DNA from: Pseudomonadota bacterium
GTDB lineage: Bacteria > Pseudomonadota > Gammaproteobacteria > Steroidobacterales > Steroidobacteraceae
Reading direction: 5' to 3'
Assembly (NCBI GenBank): GCA_023423935.1
Contig: JAFAEQ010000078.1
Span: forward strand, 1-64,000
DNA length: 64,000 nt
The notes under the pieces were generated by a model, which saw only the letters and a program-made list of their open reading frames with translations, made no database searches and had not been told where the DNA came from. Below are positions 52,487-60,518 of the stretch, in pieces (position 1 is the first letter of the stretch; each line of letters begins with the position of its first letter). The position numbers and the translations under genes were made by a program.

Positions 52487-52565
52487 TTCACACAGAGAGC
52501 ACAGAGTACACAGAGTGTTGAACACGCAGCTTCAGGCTCTGTGCTCTCTGTGATCTCTGTGTGAA
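52487..52565. repeat. Nonamer-repeat inverted element between xylD and xylC
   Basis: Units CACAGAGAG, CACAGAGTA and CACAGAGTG follow TTCA. Arm 52487-52515 and arm 52537-52565 are 29 bases each with 26 complementary positions; the outer 11 bases (TTCACACAGAG with CTCTGTGTGAA) pair perfectly. It is the same family as the element at 59310-59445. Confidence 0.88.
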
Positions 52566-52575
52566 CTCTTGGTAG

Positions 52576-53445
52576 TTACCAGCGAAGCGCAACCTGCTGT
52601 TGCGGCAGGCCGGCGACGTCGACGCGTATGCGGAAGAGGCCGCCGGCGAGCGGTTGCTGCCCGCGTTCGGTGTCGTTCAGATTCTTCCAGGACGTTGTGA
52701 TGAACATCGTGCGCAGGTCTGTGCCACCGAAGGCGACCTTCGTGCAGGCGGCGACGGGAAGATCGATCGTCTGCACCAGCTCACCCTTGGGCGAGTATCG
52801 ATGCACGCCCCAGCCGCCGTAGAGCGCGATCCATACATGACCTTCGCTATCGACGACGGGACCGTCGGGATAGGCGTCCGGCTTTTCGATGCGGACGAAC
52901 AGGCGCTTGTTCGCAAGGTTGCCGCGCTCGTCGAGATCGAACGCATAGATTTCGCGCTTCAAGGTGTCGACGTGATAGAGCGTGCGGCTCCTGGGGCACA
53001 CCGCCGGACCATTGGTGATCACGTAGTCTTCGTCGCAACAGCGCAGCCCGTCGCGATCGAACCGATACAGCGATCCGGTCGGCGAGCTTTCTGCATTGTC
53101 CATCGTCCCGAACCAGAGTCGGCCGGCGGGATCGACGCACGCATCGTTCAATCGATTGCCCGGCTTATGGCTGTCGACCAGCGTCAGGAGCTCGAACTCG
53201 CCGCTGTCCGGATCGAAGGAGTAGAGCCCCGACTTCATCCCCGCAATCATGCGCCGCTCGCCCGTCGGCACCACGAAGCCGATCTCCTCGGGCGCATCCC
53301 AGCTGCGCTGCTGCTCACCGTTCTCGTCGCAGCGATGGATGCGACGTCCCTTGATATCGACGAACCAGACGGCGGAATGGAGTGCGTACCAGAACGGGCC
53401 CTCGCCCAGTTTCGCGGCCACAGGCCAGATGCATTCGACGGACAT
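52576..53445 (-). CDS. xylC: SMP-30/gluconolactonase family lactonase, probable xylonolactonase
   Basis: A 289-residue six-blade propeller of the SMP-30 family. Metal-site residues are in AKLGEGPFWY (Glu), NRLNDACVDPAGRLWFGTMD (Asn and Asp) and ITNGPAVCPRSRTLYHVDT. It should open D-xylono-1,4-lactone made by the dehydrogenase XylB to D-xylonate. Its length equals Caulobacter XylC, and the gene order is the same. It is 96 bases after xylB and 124 bases before xylD, on one strand. Confidence 0.9.
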   Translation of the reverse strand: MSVECIWPVAAKLGEGPFWYALHSAVWFVDIKGRRIHRCDENGEQQRSWDAPEEIGFVVPTGERRMIAGMKSGLYSFDPDSGEFELLTLVDSHKPGNRLNDACVDPAGRLWFGTMDNAESSPTGSLYRFDRDGLRCCDEDYVITNGPAVCPRSRTLYHVDTLKREIYAFDLDERGNLANKRLFVRIEKPDAYPDGPVVDSEGHVWIALYGGWGVHRYSPKGELVQTIDLPVAACTKVAFGGTDLRTMFITTSWKNLNDTERGQQPLAGGLFRIRVDVAGLPQQQVALRW

Positions 53446-53541
53446 GACGTGACTCGTAGATTTGCAGGATGGAATTTGAAGCAGAGTGAAGAACCGATCG
53501 CCGACGCTGGCCTCTCCTGGCTAATCCCTTCCTATTCCCTA

Positions 53542-54294
53542 TCAGCAGTAGCCCGCATCGACCCAGTAGTTGTGGCCGGTGCACATGCGCGCGTCGTCGG
53601 AGGCGAGGAAGAGCACCATGGCAGCAACGTCGACGGGTTCGACGCGAGCCTTGATGCATTGCTGCGCGAGAATCTTGGCTTCCTCTTCGGGTGTGTGCCA
53701 CAGCGCCATCTGTCGAGGCGTGCGTATCGCACCCGGAATCACGCAATTCACGCGGATGTTGCTCTCACCGAGATCGCGGGCCATGGCGCGCGTCATGCCT
53801 TCGATCGCGGCCTTGGCGGTTTCGTAGATCGAAATATCCGGCAGCCCGAGATGCCACGAGACGGAGCCCAGATTCACGATCGATCCGCCGCCCGCGCGTT
53901 TCATGCCTGCAACGACGCCCTGACTTGCGAAATACAGATGCCGCAGATTCACGTTCATGCGGTTGTCCCAGTACGCAGGCGTCACGTCTTCGAGCTTGTG
54001 CCGATCGTCGTTGGCGGCGTTGTTGACGAGCACCGAAATGGGACCTGCGGCCGATTCGACGTACGCGATCGCAGCCTTGAGCGACTCGAGATCTGTCAGA
54101 TCGCAGCGGCGGAAATGGCAGGCACCGCCGAGCTGATCGATGAGCTCGCGCGAGCATTGTTCGTTCACATCCAGAAAGAAGACGCGCGACTTCTGCTGCA
54201 CGAACGACGAAACGATCTCGGCACCGATCCCTGAGCCACCGCCTGTAACGAGCACAGTCTTGTTGGCCAGAGAGGGGTAGACGGCATGTGGCAT
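53542..54294 (-). CDS. xylB: D-xylose 1-dehydrogenase (SDR family)
   Basis: A 250-residue short-chain dehydrogenase. TGGGSGIGAEI binds NAD, VLVNNAANDDRHKLEDVTPAYWD and GSVSWHLGLPDISIYETAKAAI (Tyr-x3-Lys with the preceding Ser) are the catalytic parts. The phrase NNAANDDRHKL and the C-terminal CTGHNYWVDAGY closely follow Caulobacter XylB as I recall it, which oxidises D-xylose to xylonolactone; L-arabinose is a weaker substrate there. The TGA stop is followed by a short TATTCCC-like stretch resembling the nearby repeat arrays. Confidence 0.92.
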   Translation of the reverse strand: MPHAVYPSLANKTVLVTGGGSGIGAEIVSSFVQQKSRVFFLDVNEQCSRELIDQLGGACHFRRCDLTDLESLKAAIAYVESAAGPISVLVNNAANDDRHKLEDVTPAYWDNRMNVNLRHLYFASQGVVAGMKRAGGGSIVNLGSVSWHLGLPDISIYETAKAAIEGMTRAMARDLGESNIRVNCVIPGAIRTPRQMALWHTPEEEAKILAQQCIKARVEPVDVAAMVLFLASDDARMCTGHNYWVDAGYC

Positions 54295-54329
54295 GTGAAA
54301 AGCGCTCAGTGAAACGTCGTTGTAATGGC

Positions 54330-55769
54330 TCAGAGCCGCGAGTACCCGGTCTTGAGCTGTGAATAAAACTCTATGGCTGCAAATCCCTGTTCGCGCGCGC
54401 CATAGCTCGATTTGCGACTGCCGCCGAAGGGAATGTGGTAATCGACGCCCGCGGTCGGCAGATTCACCATCACCATGCCGGCACGCACATTGCGCGTGTA
54501 GTGACGCGCGTACTTGAGCGAAGTGGTCACGATGCCCGCGGACAATCCGAACTGGCCGGCATTCGCCGCGGCCAATGCTTCATAGTAGTTCCGGACGCGA
54601 ATCACCGAGGCGACCGGACCGAACACTTCTTCGTTGTTGATCCGCATGTCGAGCGTGGTATCCGCGATCAGTGCAGGCGCGGCGTAGTAACCCGGCTTGC
54701 CCAGTTGCAGCTGGCCACCGCCGAAGCAGCGACCGCCCTGCTCTTTCGCGATGCTGACGTAAGACAGCGTCTTCTCGAGCTGTCCCTGACTTGCGAGCGG
54801 ACCCATCTGGGTCTGCGGATCGAGTGCATCGCCGACACGCAGAGCGGCAATGCGCTCCGCAAGCGATTGCACGAACCGGTCGTACACACCTTCAGTGACG
54901 ATCAAACGACTCGAAGCGGTACAGCGCTGACCGGTTGCGAAGAAAGCGCCGTCGAGCGCCACTTCGACTGCGCGGTCGAATTCGCAATCGTCGAGCACGA
55001 CGAGCGGATTCTTGCCGCCCATTTCGAGCTGAAAGCGCGCCTGATGAGCAAGCGCAGCCGACGCGACGCGCGCGCCGGTGACCTGCGATCCGGTGAAGGA
55101 AATCCCGTCCACATCCGGATGTGCGGACAATGCACCGCCCGCTGCGCCGCCACCGAGCACCAGATTGAAAACACCGTGCGGCGTTCCTGCTTCGTGAATG
55201 ATCTCGGCGAGCACGACTGCCAACGTCGGCGTGAGCTCGGAAGGTTTCATGACGACCGTATTGCCGAACGCGAGCGCCGGCGCGCTCTTCCACGCTGGAA
55301 TCGCCAGCGGAAAATTCCAGGGCGTGATCAGACCGAACACGCCGATGGGTTCACGATAGGTCGCGGTTTCGATGTCCGGCCGGCTCGAATCGACCGTGTC
55401 GCCGCGCATCCGCAATGCTTCGCCGGCGAAGAACTTGAAGATGCGCGCCGTGCGCACGACTTCACCCAGACTTTCAGGAACCGTCTTGCCTTCCTCGCGC
55501 GACATCAGACGTGCGAGCTCTTCGCGACGCGCCATGATGATGCTGCCGATTCGATCGAGGATGTCCGATCTGACTTCGAGCGTCGCCGTGGCCCAGGCAG
55601 GAAAAGCAGCCTTCGCCGCTGCAACCGCGGCATTGATGGCCGTGCCGTCATCGCCCGGGACACGCGCAACCACATCGCGCGTGTCCGAAGGATTCAGGCT
55701 GTCGAACGCGGGAGCAGCAGATTCCCAGCGTCCGTCGATGTAGTGAGCAAGTTGACGAGTGGCCGACAC
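54330..55769 (-). CDS. xylA: 2-ketoglutarate semialdehyde dehydrogenase
   Basis: A 479-residue NAD(P) aldehyde dehydrogenase, last step of the Weimberg pathway. LITPWNFPLAIPAWKSAPALA, FTGSQVTGARVA, QLEMGGKNP (general-base Glu) and FATGQRCTASSR (catalytic Cys) are all intact. It ends AIEFYSQLKTGYSRL. I place the start at GTG 55769, eight bases after the xylX stop, giving the usual family length; ATGs at 55844 or 55862 would add residues inside xylX with no family similarity. The symbol follows Caulobacter usage, not xylose isomerase. Confidence 0.9.
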   Translation of the reverse strand: MSATRQLAHYIDGRWESAAPAFDSLNPSDTRDVVARVPGDDGTAINAAVAAAKAAFPAWATATLEVRSDILDRIGSIIMARREELARLMSREEGKTVPESLGEVVRTARIFKFFAGEALRMRGDTVDSSRPDIETATYREPIGVFGLITPWNFPLAIPAWKSAPALAFGNTVVMKPSELTPTLAVVLAEIIHEAGTPHGVFNLVLGGGAAGGALSAHPDVDGISFTGSQVTGARVASAALAHQARFQLEMGGKNPLVVLDDCEFDRAVEVALDGAFFATGQRCTASSRLIVTEGVYDRFVQSLAERIAALRVGDALDPQTQMGPLASQGQLEKTLSYVSIAKEQGGRCFGGGQLQLGKPGYYAAPALIADTTLDMRINNEEVFGPVASVIRVRNYYEALAAANAGQFGLSAGIVTTSLKYARHYTRNVRAGMVMVNLPTAGVDYHIPFGGSRKSSYGAREQGFAAIEFYSQLKTGYSRL

Positions 55770-55777
55770 GCGAAAGC

Positions 55778-56920
55778 TCAGCGCGTTCCCAGCAGACCGC
55801 GACGCGCGAGATTGGTCATGAGATCGGCGATACCGAAGCTCCATGCCGGCGCCTGGTCGCAAGTCGTTACCTTGTTCTCGAGCACACCCAGCCGCTCGCT
55901 CGAGACGCGCACGATGTCATCGATCTTGTGCGTGAAGCCGAGCCCTTTCGAGCCGCGGTCCACGATCGGTGCGAACATGGTGCCCAGGAACAACGCAAAG
56001 CCGTCCGGATAGCGATGGTGTTTGCCGATGGTCTGTGCGACCAGCTCTTCCGGATCGCGGCTGATCTGGTCCATCGAGCTACTGCCTTCGAGACGGAAAT
56101 CATCCGTACCCGTGATCTCGAGCCGTACGACGGCCTTGCGGACATCGTCCAGAGTGAAGTCGCCGTCGAACAAGCGGATGAACGGACCGATGGCGCACGA
56201 AGCGTTGTTGTCCTTCGCCTTGCCGAGCAGCAGCGCGCTGCGGCCTTCGATGTCACGAAGATTCACGTCATTGCCGAGCGCGGCACCGAGAATGCGACCG
56301 GTTGCATCGCAGGCCAGCACGACTTCCGGCTCGGGATTGTTCCAGGCCGAATCCGAACGTACGCCGATCCAGTCGCCCCAGCCCACCGACGACAGCGGCG
56401 GACCTTTCGTGAAGATCTCTGCATCCGGTCCGATCGCAACTTCGAGATACTGCGACCACAGACCATCGGCGATCAGTGCATCTTTCAGGCGCTTTGCCGC
56501 ATCCGATCCAGGCTTCACCGACCGAATGTCCGTGCCGATGCGATCGCGCAGACTCGCACGCAGCGCATCCGCTCTGCCGGCGTCGCCTCGTGCACGCTCT
56601 TCGATGACGCGCTCCATGGCAGAGATCGCGAAAGTAACGCCGCTCGCCTTGACGCATTGAAGGTCGAATGGCGAGAGCAGCCGCACCGGCGCTTGTTTTT
56701 CGAAAGCGCGTTCGAGGCCGAGATTCTCGAGCGGGCCCAGATCCTCTCCTTCAGGGATCTTGCCCGTCCAGGAGTTCAGCAGCTGGGAGACAGTCGGCGC
56801 ATGCCGCGACACGTCGCGCACGCGGCCTTCGCTCACGATGATCGGACTGGGGCCTGATTCGCGTTGCAGACGGCCTACGAGCAGAGCATTGCGCCAATCG
56901 GAAGGTAGATGACTAATCAC
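55778..56920 (-). CDS. xylX: 2-keto-3-deoxy-D-xylonate dehydratase (FAH family)
   Basis: A 380-residue fumarylacetoacetate-hydrolase-fold enzyme, dehydrating 2-keto-3-deoxy-xylonate to 2-ketoglutarate semialdehyde. Metal ligands are expected in WNNPEPEVVLACD, and GNDVNLRDIEGRSALLLGKAKDN is the FAH core. SGVTFAISAMERVIEERARGD and the overall length of about 380 match Caulobacter XylX rather than short FAH proteins. First gene of the operon xylX-xylA-xylB-xylC-xylD-uxuB, about 210 bases downstream of a LacI-type operator set between good -35 and -10 elements. Confidence 0.92.
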   Translation of the reverse strand: MISHLPSDWRNALLVGRLQRESGPSPIIVSEGRVRDVSRHAPTVSQLLNSWTGKIPEGEDLGPLENLGLERAFEKQAPVRLLSPFDLQCVKASGVTFAISAMERVIEERARGDAGRADALRASLRDRIGTDIRSVKPGSDAAKRLKDALIADGLWSQYLEVAIGPDAEIFTKGPPLSSVGWGDWIGVRSDSAWNNPEPEVVLACDATGRILGAALGNDVNLRDIEGRSALLLGKAKDNNASCAIGPFIRLFDGDFTLDDVRKAVVRLEITGTDDFRLEGSSSMDQISRDPEELVAQTIGKHHRYPDGFALFLGTMFAPIVDRGSKGLGFTHKIDDIVRVSSERLGVLENKVTTCDQAPAWSFGIADLMTNLARRGLLGTR

Positions 56921-57335
56921 GAATTGACCCGCTGAAATGACTGAACCTAAGACCCAGGGCTTCGAGGCGCGTCAGCATCGTTAGACCGCGACGCCGCTCA
57001 GTGCCCGGCGTACCCGCCGGACACCGATGATTTTTCGACGTCCGAGTCTGCGAATCCGGCGATTTTGCCGCCCCCTGCCCGCTCGGAATCATACGGCGGA
57101 TCCAACAGCCGCCTTAGTGAGACGCCGAAGCGTAGTGATAGCGCTATCAGAATTCAAGCAAGACGGTCGCATCGATCAGGCCGTGGCGACCACGACATAA
57201 GCCGCCGGAAACCAGGTAGCAGGAGCCGCGAGTGAAACTCTCACACGGGGCCGAGCGTTCGATCGCGACCGATGCGTCTGCGGTCGAATTGCGACCGACG
57301 GATAAGAAGATCACTGCAAAGCGGGACTCCATACC
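56921..57335. other. 415-base divergent region between xylX and the sugar dehydrogenase
   Basis: No gene is seen. On the minus strand it holds the xylX promoter and operator (57129-57157), leaving a leader of roughly 200 bases before xylX. A promoter for the plus-strand dehydrogenase gene was not recognised. Confidence 0.6.
57129..57157 (-). promoter_or_regulatory. xylX operon promoter with LacI-type operator in the spacer
   Basis: On the minus strand TTGAAT (57157-57152) and TACGCT (57134-57129) are 17 bases apart. The perfect 14-base palindrome TGATAGCGCTATCA (57136-57149) fills the spacer. It fits the LacI-family pattern TGNNANCGNTNNCA, so a bound repressor would block RNA polymerase directly. 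Confidence 0.6.
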
Positions 57336-59300
57336 ATGCCGATTTCCAGTGAACCGAGTCTGCGGTTCGCCTTTCTGTGGCCCTTGACCCTATGCCTGCT
57401 GCTGATGCTCCTGCCAGTCGCCCTGCTGAACGAGTGGCCCTGGCAGCTCGGACGGCGCGACCTGCTGGCATTCGCGTTGTTGGTGGGCGGCTTCCTCGCT
57501 GCCAGCGGGCTGCACATTTATGCCCAGCGACGCGACCCGCTCTGGCGATGGCTCGCCACGTTTGCGTCGGGATCTGTCTTCGCGTTTCTCCTGCTGTTGT
57601 TGATCGCATCCAAAAGCACCTCCTCCCGCATGGTTGCCGTCGCGGCTTTCGCGATTGCCGTATTGCTTCTGCCCGTGCCGTATCTGTTCTCGCGACTGCG
57701 AGTTGCGGCCCTCGCGGTCGCACTGATTGCCCTGGCAGGTGCGCTGGCGCTCGCGGTCCGCCATCACACGCGCGCTGGCCGCCCGGTCGAACAGCAAAAG
57801 CTGCAGCTCAGCGTCGGCACCAATCTCTACAACCTGGAACTGACAACGTATGCCGGCTATGTCCGCAAACCCGCGGTACGCGGCGGAGGCTTCACCGAAT
57901 TCGCGGATCGCGTGCTGCTGGCCACGGGCGACGGTTCTCTGTACCTGATCGACTCGCGACCCGATGCGCTCACGGTGCAGCCGCTGTCCGTTCGAGTGCC
58001 TCTCAATGGCGAGGAGTTCGCCGCTGCAGCCGGCGGAAAATATGCAGAGCCGCTGAAATCCTCGCAGTACGGCGCCGGCGCTCCGCCGGGCGTGCAGACC
58101 TGGCGCTTTCGCACTGCCGATATCACTGCGCGCCGGCGCGGCGATCATGTTCAGCTCTTTGCTTCACATCATTACTGGCACGACGACCAGCAGTGCTTCG
58201 TCCTGCGAGTGAGCACGATCGAACTGACCTCCAAGGGCGCGCAGGTCCAGGGACCGCCAGGGGAATGGCGCACGCTCTTCGAAACGCGACCCTGTCTGCC
58301 AATCAAGGGCCCGGACGCCAAACGCGGGAAAAACCCGTTTCAGGGCGAAGAGATCGGCGGACGCATGTGGCTCACCGACGACCACACCCTGCTTCTCACC
58401 GTGGGCGACATGTCATTCTCGGGCCTCGAATCCTGGCAGATCCTCGCGCAGGATCCGGAAGCCTCCTACGGCAAGACGCTCACCATCGACACCGAAACAG
58501 GCCAAGGCTCGGTCCATACGCTCGGACATCGCAACCCGCAGGGGCTGATGCGCGATAGCCGCGGCGATCTCTGGCTGACCGAACACGGCCCTAAGGGCGG
58601 CGATGAGTTGAACCTGCTGCAGGCGGGCGTGAATTACGGCTGGCCGCGCGTGACTTACGGCACTGAGTACCTCACTTTCGCATGGCCATTGAACGCTCAA
58701 CAGGGACGGCACGAGGGCTTCCAGGAACCCGCGTACGCATTCGTGCCCTCCATCGGCGTCTCACAGATCATCGAGATCCGGCAGGACTTGTTCGAGGGCT
58801 GGAAGAACGATTTCCTCGTCGGCTCGCTTTCAACTCGCGCGCTGTATCGCCTGCGCATGAAAGACCGTCGGGTGGTGTTCGCGGAACCGATCCCGCTGAA
58901 TTACCGCGTGCGCGACATGTTCGAGCTGCCAGACGGGCGCATCCTCGTCTGGACCGACACCGCCACACTCATCGACATTCACCCGACTCACCGGATGAAC
59001 GGCGAACTCCTGTTCGGCTCCATGTGCCAGAGCTGCCACTGGATTCACGACGGCCTGTCGCATCGTGCCGGCCCCGATCTGTTCGGCATCGTCGATAAAG
59101 ATGTCGCCAGCGGCCCCAACTTCGACTATTCGCCCGCACTCAAGAGTTTCGGCGGCGAGTGGACCGCCGAACGGCTCGACCGATTCCTCGCAGATCCGCA
59201 AGCCCTGGTACCGGGCAACGCAATGGCATTCGAAGGGATTCAGGATCCCGAACAGCGCAGGCTGCTCATCGAGCATCTGCGCAACGCGATCGGGCAGTAG
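57336..59300 (+). CDS. Membrane-anchored PQQ-type sugar dehydrogenase fused to cytochrome c
   Basis: A 654-residue three-part protein. Residues 1-140 contain about five helices (LCLLLMLLPVALL, LLAFALLVGGFLAASGL, VFAFLLLLLIASK and more). Residues 165-545 form the glucose/sorbosone dehydrogenase propeller, with GHRNPQGLMRDSRGDLWLTE and HGPKGGDELNLLQAGVNYGW. A cytochrome c domain ends it: CQSCH at 564-568 and Met630 in GNAMAFEG as likely axial ligand. It would oxidise aldoses in the periplasm and pass electrons to the respiratory chain. Substrate is unknown; xylose would suit the neighbours. Confidence 0.85.
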   Translation: MPISSEPSLRFAFLWPLTLCLLLMLLPVALLNEWPWQLGRRDLLAFALLVGGFLAASGLHIYAQRRDPLWRWLATFASGSVFAFLLLLLIASKSTSSRMVAVAAFAIAVLLLPVPYLFSRLRVAALAVALIALAGALALAVRHHTRAGRPVEQQKLQLSVGTNLYNLELTTYAGYVRKPAVRGGGFTEFADRVLLATGDGSLYLIDSRPDALTVQPLSVRVPLNGEEFAAAAGGKYAEPLKSSQYGAGAPPGVQTWRFRTADITARRRGDHVQLFASHHYWHDDQQCFVLRVSTIELTSKGAQVQGPPGEWRTLFETRPCLPIKGPDAKRGKNPFQGEEIGGRMWLTDDHTLLLTVGDMSFSGLESWQILAQDPEASYGKTLTIDTETGQGSVHTLGHRNPQGLMRDSRGDLWLTEHGPKGGDELNLLQAGVNYGWPRVTYGTEYLTFAWPLNAQQGRHEGFQEPAYAFVPSIGVSQIIEIRQDLFEGWKNDFLVGSLSTRALYRLRMKDRRVVFAEPIPLNYRVRDMFELPDGRILVWTDTATLIDIHPTHRMNGELLFGSMCQSCHWIHDGLSHRAGPDLFGIVDKDVASGPNFDYSPALKSFGGEWTAERLDRFLADPQALVPGNAMAFEGIQDPEQRRLLIEHLRNAIGQ

Positions 59301-59309
59301 GAGAAGAGG

Positions 59310-59445
59310 TTCACACAGAGATCACAGAGCACATAGAGGTTCGGACCAGATTGAGCGTCGCCGGGGACGCTTGTGCCGAGCGGCGCATTCTTTCCTTTCG
59401 CGCTTTATCTCAATCTCTCTGTGCTCTCTGTGCTCTCTGTGTGAA
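59310..59445. repeat. Nonamer-repeat inverted element between convergent genes
   Basis: Arm 59310-59338 (TTCA then CACAGAGAT, CACAGAGCA, CATAGAG) and arm 59417-59445 (reverse complement reading TTCACACAGAG, AGCACAGAG, AGCACAGAG) are 29 bases each with 25 complementary positions, around a spacer of about 78 bases. The arms lie 10-12 bases from the stop codons of the two convergent genes. It belongs to the same family as 52487-52565. Confidence 0.88.
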
Positions 59446-59456
59446 ATCTTCCTGTC

Positions 59457-60485
59457 TTACTCCCGATACGGCGCGATCGTCTGGATTCGACCGTTCGCGT
59501 CGTACGTGAGCTCGGTGCATTTGACCGAACGCAGGTGAGTCACGCCCTTCGACAGTACGGAGTCGTGGTAGAACAGATACCACTTGCCCTTGAACTCGCA
59601 GATCGAGTGATGGGTGGTCCAGCCGATCACGGGGGTGAGAATTCGCCCTTGGTACGTGAACGGTCCATAGGGGTTGTCGCCGGTCGCGTAACACAGGAAA
59701 TGAGTGTCGCCGGTCGAGTACGAGAAGTAGTACTTGCCGTTGTACTTGTGCATCCACGACGCCTCGAAGAAGCGTCGGTCGTGATCGCCCGCAAGGATCG
59801 GTTTACCTGACTCATCGACGATCTGGATCTCACGCACTGGCTCTGCAAATTGCTTCATGTCGGCGGTGAGCTTGGCAACACGCGGTCCGAGCGCGGGCTC
59901 GTTGTCGGTGGGCTCTTCGTTCGTTGCCCCATACTGATTGTTGCGGTACTTCTGAAGCTGACCGCCCCAGATGCCGCCGAAGTACATGTAGTAGGCACCA
60001 TCGTCGTCGGCGAACACCGCCGGATCGATCGAATAGCTGTTGCGAATCGGCTCCGGCTCAGGCGTGAAGGGGCCTTCGGGACGATCGCCCACGGCCACAC
60101 CGATCTGGAAAATGCCGTCGGCACGCTTCGCAGGGAAGTACAGGTAATACTTCCCGTCCTTCGTGGCTGCATCGGGCGCCCACATCTGCCGCTGGGCCCA
60201 TTTCACATCCTTGATGTCGAGCGCTTTGCCGCAATCGATCGCCGGTCCTGACGGCGAATCCAGACGCAGGACATGGTAGTCGCGCATGTCGAAGTGATCG
60301 CCGTTGTCGTTGAACGGGATGCCTGCCTCGATATCGTGCGAGGGATACACATACAGCTTGCCCTCGAACACGTGTGCTGAAGGGTCGGCCGTGTAGATAT
60401 GCGTCACGAGAGGCTGCGAAATCGCCTTCGCAGTGATCTTCTCGTAATCGACGCCTGAGTAATCGACTTCAGAATCGTTCGACAT
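59457..60485 (-). CDS. Cytoplasmic GH43 beta-xylosidase/exo-oligoxylanase
   Basis: A 342-residue single-domain GH43 enzyme without a signal peptide. THIYTADPSAHVFEGKLYVYPSHD holds the base Asp, YSIDPAVFADDDGAYYMYFGG the second Asp, and RRFFEASWMHKYNGKYY the acid Glu. The family is that of short GH43 enzymes acting on xylo-oligosaccharides. It lies 33 bases after the GPH transporter gene on one transcript, so it should hydrolyse oligosaccharides after import; the secreted GH43 at 35543-37243 acts outside. Confidence 0.92.
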   Translation of the reverse strand: MSNDSEVDYSGVDYEKITAKAISQPLVTHIYTADPSAHVFEGKLYVYPSHDIEAGIPFNDNGDHFDMRDYHVLRLDSPSGPAIDCGKALDIKDVKWAQRQMWAPDAATKDGKYYLYFPAKRADGIFQIGVAVGDRPEGPFTPEPEPIRNSYSIDPAVFADDDGAYYMYFGGIWGGQLQKYRNNQYGATNEEPTDNEPALGPRVAKLTADMKQFAEPVREIQIVDESGKPILAGDHDRRFFEASWMHKYNGKYYFSYSTGDTHFLCYATGDNPYGPFTYQGRILTPVIGWTTHHSICEFKGKWYLFYHDSVLSKGVTHLRSVKCTELTYDANGRIQTIAPYRE

Positions 60486-60518
60486 GGGAGTGACTCGTAT
60501 TTTGATGAATGGCGTGCG

